From positions 62,001 to 126,000 of the forward strand of contig LR877166.1 of assembly GCA_903995115.1 (NCBI GenBank): a stretch of DNA of 64,000 nucleotides, given 5' to 3'. The notes under the pieces were generated by a model. The model did not search any database and had not been told where the DNA came from. It was given only the letters and a program-made list of their open reading frames with translations. This document shows positions 56,594 through 64,000 of this stretch, in pieces. A program made the translations under genes and the position numbers. The DNA is from Angomonas deanei (lineage: Eukaryota > Euglenozoa > Kinetoplastea > Trypanosomatida > Trypanosomatidae). Position 1 is the stretch's first letter; the number at the start of each line of letters is the position of its first letter.

Positions 56594-59500
56594 TTAAATT
56601 TCAAAAATGGAGCCGTTCTCCTCTCCTCCCTTCGTTGGGTTCCCATACAGCACACGACTCTGATCCGCCATACTTCGCTGATCCCCGTCAATGCCACCAA
56701 AGTGGTTCACCTCTGACGGACGAGACTGTTGTGGAGTGTCATTGTACGCCTGTACGTGTTGCTTCATCAACCGTTCATTCTGATGACTGTTGCCAAGAGG
56801 ATCGCTGAGGGCAAAATGGGAATTGACTTTTCTGCTCTGTGCAGAGAGGACTCTTCCCAGCATGGCAATGTAGCGTCTCCTCGAGTGCTCCGACAGACGC
56901 AACTGAATTGCGATGGCGTCAATCCCATTGCTCTGGTTCCGAGTGAGCTCCACGGACACGGGGAAAGACCAATTCTGTGCCGCCGTTAACACCTTGCTGT
57001 TATTGTGCCTTAAGGTTTCGCCGTCCAGCATTACAATGGCATTCTCGATGAAGATGGAGTGTGATGATGTATTCGAGGTCTGGTGGGAGGAGCCAGACAG
57101 CAGCTGGGCGGACAACTTCGACAGCCAACTCTCTTCGTTATTATTGTCTTTTATCAGATGAGATAACCGTTTGTTAGAGGCCGTATAAAGTGCGCTCTTT
57201 TCTGGGTCCGGAATTGGATTGCCCTGTTGGTCTCCCATAGAGTTGTTCGACGCATCAAACAATAGTTTCTGCGACGACAGTAACCACTGAAAATACTTCA
57301 ATGGTAAATGAATTACTCGACGGTACTGTTCTGTTTTGTGGTGTTGAAGGTACGCAGAGAGGTAGTTGGCGCCGGCCTCTGTCAGTTGGTTTGAGGCATT
57401 CAGCACCACTAGGCCACACTGTAACAGTTCTTGGTGGGACAAGAAAAAGTTATTCTTATTGTACTGCTGCGAAGCATGGGAGAAGTGTTCCCGGTACCGT
57501 TCCGTTGTGTGGTTTTTGCCACCTGCGCCACCATCTGTAATGGACCTCAGGACCTCTAGAGTCTCGTTCGACAGGAGTGATAACCCTTCCTGATTGCGCC
57601 ACACCGCCTGCACCTGGTTGGTACGAAAGAAATCGGATAGTCGACGGGCGGTATCCGCAGCATTGGAAGGACCGCTCTTTTGAATGGTCTCAAACAGCGG
57701 TTGTAGTCGAGTCGTCAGAATGCTGTTGTGGGCCGCGAGTAAGACGTATCCATTCTGGTGAAACAGACTGGGACCACCGCCGGAGAGGAGCGCCTGTACT
57801 ACGGAAGAGGTACGCGGACGGTCCTCCAGCGCCGCATCGGACAGTCGCTTCGATGTTTCCCTATTGTTCTCCTCCGGTGTAAAACGCACTGGTGCCACCT
57901 TCCGTAGAAGCGCGATAAAGAACCCCTCCATCCCGTTCGTCTTGTGAGGGAGGACGCGGCGGCAGTGGTCCTGCAGGGGTCGACCAATACGTTGGTATTC
58001 CTCCTCGCTGGGCGGAAAGCAGTCCCGCCAGACCGTCGCCCCCACACCTAACACCTCCGGGGACTCTTCCTGCCGCCGCATGGCCTCCTCGTGACTACCA
58101 TAGAAGGCTCCGGAAGGTGTGGGCACCCACCAGCGCGACAGGCCGTGGTCGAGCTCCAAGGACGGCGAGGGCGGCGGAGGGACCAACCGCACCGATGCAC
58201 CGCCATGTCGCAACACCGCGGCCACCACTGCCTCATTCTCAATGGGGTTCAGCGTACAGGTACTGTAGGCGACGATACCCCCCACCGCACACTGCTCCAA
58301 CGCCTGTTTCAGCAAAGCAAGCTGACGGGGGAAGAACTCCAGTGACCGGCGGGGGTGCCACAGCCGCCACGCGAGTGGTTCTCTTGCCAGGCGACCCTCT
58401 CCACTGCACGGTGCGTCCACCAACACTTTCTGGAACGGCTGTAGAGAAGGAGACTGCCGCCCGAAACGACTACCATCGCAGCGGAGAGTGGAGAGACAGG
58501 GAGAGCGCTGTCGCAGTCGGTCCGCGAGGCGATGTGCTCGCCCGCCGTCCTCCTCCAAGGCCACCACGCATCCCTTATTTCTCACATCGTCGAGCAACAT
58601 GAGGGACTTCCCTCCAGGGGCGGCACACAAGGTCCAACACTCGCTCGCCTTCCTGCACCTGCAGAAAGTACACGGGCAACATACTACTCAGACTTTGGTA
58701 CGACACCACTCCTTCCCGTGTGAGGGACTGCAACAGCTGACGATCCGCGAGCAGCTGGCTGTGGGGGACCTCAGGACCGCAGTTCATCACGTAGGCATTC
58801 TCCACCGGGAAGGGCGCTGGCTTGATCGTGGACCGCTGCAACAAGACATGTGCCGCTGCCGCGTGAGGGTGAGACCCATGCACCCGTACGCCAATCTCCG
58901 TCGGTCGCTCCCGCATGTGGCGCACCAGGGACTGCAGTTCGCCCTCATCCTTCACGATTCCTTGTCGAACAAAGTAACGGGAGAAGGATTGATTGGGGGA
59001 GACACTCAGCGACTCCCGGTGGCGCTGCAGCTGACGGAGGGCCGCCACGCCTCGCACTTCTGGTGGTAGCAGTGCCTCTCCGGCTGCACGGGGGGCATGC
59101 GACACCAGCGCCGCCGCCGTCCGCTCCTCTCCGGATAGTTCGTCCCTGTCTTCGCCCTCAGCTTCCGCCGGCACCGCCAGCTCTGAGCTCATTTGCTCCT
59201 CCACATCCCCTAAACGAGAGACCCCCTCCCCCTGCTGCGTGAAGCCCAACTCGGATTGGAGGAAACTGTACTTGGAGACCACTGCCGTGATCGCCGCCTC
59301 CCTCGCCTCTAGCGCCCCGGCCGCACCGTCCCCCTCAATGAGGGCACGCACCTCCTGCCGTAACGTTTGTTGCAGCAGCCGTAGCTCCTCCACCGTGCTG
59401 CAAGCCGCAAAGGCGTCGGTGATCCAGCTCGGCTCCAACGAAGGGAAAGTGGTCTGTTTCTCGAAGAATTACCCGCAAGGCGGCCTGCGCGATTAAAAAG

Positions 59501-59760
59501 TGTCGTCGTTGTCGTGCCTCGGACAGCACTAGTGAGGCGTTCATGCGTGTCCAACTCTGACGTTGGGACGTGTACTTTGAGTTTTGCAAACGACGCGACA
59601 TGTGTAAGATATAGTTCCCTACCTGCTTATCGATTTGCTCCTCGTTGAAGGGTTGGCCTGATTTCACGGTGGTGGATGGTAGTCGGTCAAACAATGGGGA
59701 GAGATCCCGCTTCGCTGCCTTGAAGGAGTCATACCGGAAAAGAACGCAACGGTGCATCAT
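56594..59760 (-). CDS. NSUN: NSUN2-like RNA cytosine-C5 methyltransferase, two +1 frame breaks
   Basis: Three consecutive frames make one NOL1/NOP2/Sun protein. The first (ATG at 59760) gives a short basic N-terminus. The second carries the pre-catalytic region, including SYQSLSSMLPVYFLQVQEGE, and ends in ERVLDL. The third resumes exactly in the SAM-binding motif, CAAPGGKSLMLLD. It also has VLVDAPCSGEGRL (motif IV with the release Cys) and GGIVAYSTCTLNPIENEAVV (motif VI with the nucleophilic Cys). The second switch is thus pinned to about 58624-58631 within a few codons. The first lies near 59437-59445. The SLNPIENEAV-type motif and long C-terminal region favour NSUN2 (tRNA m5C) over NSUN5/NOP2. 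Total is about 1,050 residues, longer than human NSUN2 (767). Confidence 0.9.
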
Positions 59761-60059
59761 TAAAATTAAACTGTATGAGAGAGGAAAACGAATAAATACA
59801 GTAAGAGATTACACTTTCTTTATAGAAAAGGGGAGGAAACGTAAATGTGCTATAATCATCTCGTAATAAAAACATCCAACAACCACAAAATGCTTTCACG
59901 AATCAGTAACGGTACTTCTTTTTTTTTTTTTTTTGGTATCGGCAAACTATACAGCTAATCATAGAGGAAACACTAAAAAACTAGTTTGACTACTACTATC
60001 GAGCTACTATTTTTCTTTCTACTACAAACAAAAAAGGGCAAAAAACATTTCATCATGAT
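59761..60059. other. Spacer between the small mitochondrial gene and NSUN
   Basis: About 300 AT-rich bases with plus T16 near 59918-59934 (sense A run) and A/G-rich plus stretches (sense pyrimidine) near 59818-59845. No ORF. Confidence 0.45.
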
Positions 60060-60389
60060 TTACTTGCAGGGCCACCAGAACTCATCAAACGCATTGGGGT
60101 AGGTATAACGGTACACAAAGGTCTTACGATACTTCACCTCACGACCACGACTATCCTTGTACACGCCTAACTCTAGCTCCACGTTACGCCACTCCCGAGC
60201 GAAACGCTTCACACGGTCCACACGCGTCTCACCAGGAATGCGCTTCTTCACATGGGCGTTGATATCTTCGTGCAGTGGGTCCCACTGGGCGGAGGGCTGG
60301 CGAATGTACTTGGTTCTAGCGGCACACTGAAGGCTGGCGTGGGTCTGCTGCAAGGACAGCACCGCAGCGGCAGTAAAACGACGTTGCAT
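60060..60389 (-). CDS. Small probable mitochondrial protein, 109 aa
   Basis: I place the start at the ATG at 60389 (MQRRFTAAAVLSLQQTHASL), giving a basic, Ser/Ala/Leu-rich mitochondrial presequence; the longer open frame to 60548 is pyrimidine-tract translation. The mature part is hydrophilic and basic (DINAHVKKRIPGETRVDRVKR) and ends with an aromatic-rich tail, FVYRYTYPNAFDEFWWPCK. There is no membrane helix. The size and charged, aromatic character fit a mitoribosomal or respiratory accessory subunit, but I recognise no family. The frame is intact. Confidence 0.7.
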   Translation of the reverse strand: MQRRFTAAAVLSLQQTHASLQCAARTKYIRQPSAQWDPLHEDINAHVKKRIPGETRVDRVKRFAREWRNVELELGVYKDSRGREVKYRKTFVYRYTYPNAFDEFWWPCK

Positions 60390-60720
60390 TGGGTGATGAT
60401 AGATAATATAAGTGGGTACTACTACTAAAGGACTACAAATGGTACTACACAAACGTGGAAAAGGGGGAAGAAGGAAAGAAGGAATTATACGGTACACTTC
60501 GTTTCTTAATTCATTCAAACAGCACTTACAACAAAAACACAAAAACAAAGTTCACAAAAATACAATCGGAAACCACAACAACAAAACAGTACTCGGAATA
60601 AATCTATGTTACATTATATACAGAAACGGATAATCAATGACAAAATATATACAGAACAAAAAAAAAAAATGTTACAGAGTTTTACAATTTTAGGGGAGGT
60701 ACTTCTTATTTAATTATTTT
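60390..60720. other. AT-rich spacer downstream of KIN-E
   Basis: 330 bases between KIN-E and the small mitochondrial gene. The sense strand is T/C-rich near 60440-60490 (CTTTCTTCCTTCTTCCCC pattern), likely the acceptor tract of the downstream gene. The rest is AT-rich 3' UTR of KIN-E. No ORF. Confidence 0.5.
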
Positions 60721-63700
60721 TTACGCCTCTAATGCCTTCTGTAGGTGTTTACGTACAGACGCGCACTCCTTGCCAATTGCTTTCACCTCCTCCCCTTCTT
60801 TACATTTATTCTCGATAGACTCTAACTGTGTAATGGCCTTCTCCACCGCCTCCTTCAGGTCACCAGACTTGGTCGCCGCTGGCTTCGAGCTGGGTGGTTT
60901 ACCGCCCGTTTTGGGGAGAGACGACTTGCGTCGGCCACTGCTGTTGGCACTCGCAAGACTCGCCCGCTTGGAAGTGGGGGACCCTTGACGGGCAGGTGAG
61001 ACTGAACTCTTTCGCCGCTCGGCCGCCGCCTTACCGCCGTCAGCATTGGTAGGCGTGGAGACGGACTCGCCTCCTTTGGTATTCTTGCCCTGTAGCGCCT
61101 CCAGCTCCCTCCGTTGCTGCTCAATGCGCTCCATTAGCTGCTTATTTTCATCTTCCTTCTTCACCAAGTCCTCTAGCAGCTCCCCCGGCGGTGGGTCCGT
61201 CGTCATCGGTGTCGGACCACGTGGTGTCATCCCCAATTCCGAGGCCCATATCTCCGTCCTCTAGCAGACGAGGGTAGCGGAGGAGGTCGCCGGAGGTGCT
61301 CTGCGCCGGCACCGGCCACGCACTGGGGGACACGGTGTAGTTGATTTGACTGACCTTACACGGTTGATCGGTAAAGACGAAAATGTCAAAGGGTCTGTCC
61401 TTCGCGGGCTCCTGGTGTTTGCCGCCGCCGCCCTCCGTCCGCATCATCCCCTCCACTTGTAACTTGAACTGCGAGACACCGACCTGGGCCACATCGTACT
61501 CCACCGTCGCCTCGGAGTTCCAGTAGGAGTCAATCCCCGCCACTTTCTTCCCTTTGCGGTCGTGCAGCCGTACCCGCAGGAACACACCAGCACTGTAGGC
61601 CACAATGACCACCTTTCCGCTGGTCTCCACCTCTGCCGTGACCGCCTTGCCCAGCCAGCTGCTGCCCATGGACGCCACGAGCCACTCGCCGGTCATCCTG
61701 GGGAGGGTTGACAGCTGCAGCTCGTCGGAGTCACAGTACACGCTGACCCGAAACGTGTCTTGAAAGGGGGTTTCGGTAAAAGGGATAAACACATACGGTT
61801 TATTCTTTTGCAGCGTGACGGTGGTGGTGATATACGAGTTGCTAGCGAAGGAGTTACTCCCGACAAAGGTCGATCCCTGTGGCAGTGGCACCACCGCCTT
61901 CAAATAACGCTTCTCGGGGCAGAACTCGCTGGTAAAGACACGCCCATGCAGTCGGGGCCGTTGGTTAAACTCCTCACTCCTCGTCCTCTTGTGTCATGGC
62001 GGCTCGCTGCTTATCTAGCGAGAGGTATGACAGCACGAACACCACGCGACAGTCGTCCTTGGGCTGGAGGAGCACCTGCGGGTTACAGCGCCAGTCGAAG
62101 GCTTCTCCACTGCGGCCAGTGAACTCGGTCCAGCAACCCTCCACCACGTTATGCACCCAACCGACGTGGTCTGGCACGGCGGCGAGCTCAATAAACTTAT
62201 CGGAGAAGGCGGTCAGGGCGAAATCGGTCTGTCGTCCCTTCTGAGAAGTGAAGGGCACCACCATATAAGGGGTCTCGCTGGGCTCCAGGTGGCAGTGGAG
62301 GACATTCTCGCAGTTGGAGGTGTATTTGCCAATCTCCACAATCTTCCCGTGAAAGTCTAGCTGTTTCAGTCCCGTTTGGGACAGCGCGGCGTCGCCTTCA
62401 AAGATGGCAATCCCCATGTACACTGCATTGTTCTTTCGCTTCTTGCGCATGCGGGCCTCGTACAGGGTGTCTTGGATAATGAACGTAACGTCGCACGGTT
62501 TCGTGACAGTCAGATAAAACTGCGGATTATCCATAAAGGTGGAAAAGATGGGTCGGCCGCCGCTGCTGGCGACTGTCCACTTGTCGAGCACGGTGACACC
62601 ATAGTATGGAAAAGGGGAAGCGCTCTCCTGCGCGGTGGCCCTACCGAATCCTTCTCGGGCCGTATTGGACCCAAAGGCACGGGCAAGGCCTTCCAGCAGA
62701 CGGAACTTCACCTCCCCATAGCGGGGGTGCTCCTTCGCCAGCTTTAAATTCTCCTTGTGACTACAGCAGAGATTGACTAGCGCGTAGGCAGCGAGGATGG
62801 GCAGCTGGTGATCACGGTCCCCGCCGGGGCTGAACAGGACATCGATCAAGAGGTCCACTCCGCCGAGTGAGGCGATGAGCTCTTGCATCTGTACATCACC
62901 GTGGGCCAATCGGCCGACGCAGTTGGTGGCCGCCTTGGTGAGGTTCACTACTTCCTCTGGGGTAATACGAATTGTCTCTAGCAACTTGGGGACAATGTCC
63001 AGTGCCTCAAAGGTGCGCATCGCTGGTGGGTAGTTGTCTACAATACTCGCCACCGCCGTACAGGCCGCCTCCTGCACCTGCTGACTGGGGTAGCCGTAGA
63101 TGAGCTCCACCAGCTCCTCGTACACGATGGGCTGCAGCGCTTTCTTATTCTTCTTGCAGCCGCGGCAGACGGCCTCTAGGGCGACACACGCCGCCTCCTT
63201 GCACCGCTCCTCCTTTACTTGGAGCAGGCGCGTTAGGGCGTCCAGACCACCGATATCGGCAAAGATATCTCTCCCGGCGTCGTCAATCACGCTGGCAATC
63301 GTTTGCGCCGCGTTAGACCGATAAAATGTACTGGCGGACTTGTCCACATAGTAAATTAACTTTTCTAACCCCTTCATCTCCCGAAGTGTGGCCTTCGACT
63401 CTGGGAACAAGATGCAGTGCGAGGTCAAGTCATCAAATGTCTCGGGCAAGTTGGCCATAATGCGGTTCAATTCCGTTTCTCGTTTGAGGTGTTTGCGGGT
63501 CTTCCCCGTCTCCTGTCGCCGCCTCTGCCGTAGCACGTCCTCATCATTCTGAGGAATCTGCTTAATCTGCAAAAACCCAGCGGCGTCGTTGGACTGCTTG
63601 TTGTGCAGCTCCTCCTCCAGGCTGGCAATGTGGAAGCGCATCTTTTCAATCATGGCCTCCATCTCCGCCAAACGAGTGTAGTCGATGGCGTTACGGACCG

Positions 63701-64000
63701 GTCGGAGAACCAGCTGCAGAGCACGCTTACCGAACTCAATGGTGGAGTTGGTCTCACTCCGCCACATGCTACTCGCGGAGACGGCGAGGACAAAGTGGGT
63801 GAGGTTGGCCCCGCCCAGACTGGACTGCAACAGATACGTCAGCTTGGAGTCCTTGTAGGGAATGTGTATCCGTCGATTGGGTTTCTTCGCCTGCTCCACC
63901 AGCTTCGTGACGACCAACCCTAACGCGGAGAGTGACTTGTTAATGTGGATAGCCTCCTTCATGGTTTCCCCTTTCGCCCCCGACTCGTCAAGTCGCTCGC
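60721..64000 (-). CDS. KIN-E: KIN-E type kinesin (motor, ARM repeats, two calpain-III-like domains), partial, two +1 breaks
   Basis: The frame is open at the right edge; the motor's N-terminal part lies outside. Visible motor sequence starts with the switch II region (ERLDESGAKGETMKEAIHIN, then KSLSALG) and ends with the neck. A coiled coil follows, then armadillo repeats (LLQVKEERCKEAACVALEAV, LVELIYGYPSQQVQEAACTA, IASLGGVDLLIDVLFSPGGD). A C2-like m-calpain domain III (DKWTVASSGGRPIFSTFM, FYLTVTKPCDVTFIIQD) comes next. After a +1 move at about 61976 (GAG T GAG) a second such domain follows (ITTTVTLQKNKPYVFIPFTE). A second +1 move near 61191-61201 leads into a C-terminal coiled coil ending at 60721. 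This order is that of T. brucei KIN-E, which acts with FLAM3 in flagellum attachment. Confidence 0.9.

Noticed and set aside
1-64000. Mobile elements, viral relics, CRISPR
   Set aside because: No reverse transcriptase, transposase, integrase, terminal repeats or spaced repeats were recognised anywhere in the window.

Overview
This window comes from a kinetoplastid (Euglenozoa). All ~33 genes lie on the minus strand with no convincing plus-strand gene, as in a polycistronic directional cluster. Coding exons show no introns, and gaps are short and rich in sense-strand polypyrimidine tracts followed by AG, as expected for spliced-leader trans-splicing. Family content agrees: four tandem amastins, a lysine-type ascorbate-synthesising flavoenzyme like the Trypanosoma cruzi one, a KIN-E type kinesin, CEP164, and a UDP-sugar pyrophosphorylase ending in a peroxisome/glycosome signal. 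I cannot place the genus.

Layout in plus coordinates (transcription runs right to left). 1-6,989: edge fragment, small unknown gene, SDA1 (60S biogenesis), L-galactono/D-arabinono-lactone oxidase, membrane cytochrome b5-like protein, NMN adenylyltransferase. 7,248-12,614: membrane protein, a tandem zinc-finger/ubiquitin-like protein, METTL25-like methyltransferase. 13,383-16,949: amastin array with long AT-rich spacers. 17,267-25,065: mitochondrial proteins (single-TM protein, two tandem QCR9-like subunits, ferredoxin-fold protein), eIF3b, OSCP1 and a small acidic protein. 25,307-35,910: NAT10/Kre33, TTC27, TMEM94-like P-type ATPase. 36,105-46,356: Rho-like pseudo-GTPase/WW/coiled-coil protein, VAP, three poorly known proteins. 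46,555-64,000: UDP-sugar pyrophosphorylase, a membrane-anchored XRN exonuclease with a RanBP2 zinc finger, CEP164, NSUN2-like m5C methyltransferase, a small mitochondrial protein and KIN-E (cut by the right edge).

Functional themes are ribosome and tRNA maturation (SDA1, NAT10, NSUN, TTC27, eIF3b, XRN), mitochondrial inner membrane, and basal body/flagellum (CEP164, KIN-E, OSCP1).

The most striking pattern is that ten genes, nearly all in recognisable conserved families, are interrupted. I count ten places where the frame must move +1, three where it must move -1, and one in-frame TAG; everything right of 44 kb is +1 or the TAG. Most sites sit at short homopolymers, so uncorrected indels in the assembly are the simplest explanation. 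A +1 recoding habit is the interesting alternative and can be tested with reads and peptides. Other notable items are the XRN architecture, the pseudo-GTPase fusion, tandem PBZ-like fingers with a ubiquitin-like domain, and homogenised QCR9-like duplicates. I see no mobile element, viral relic, CRISPR array, tRNA or rRNA.
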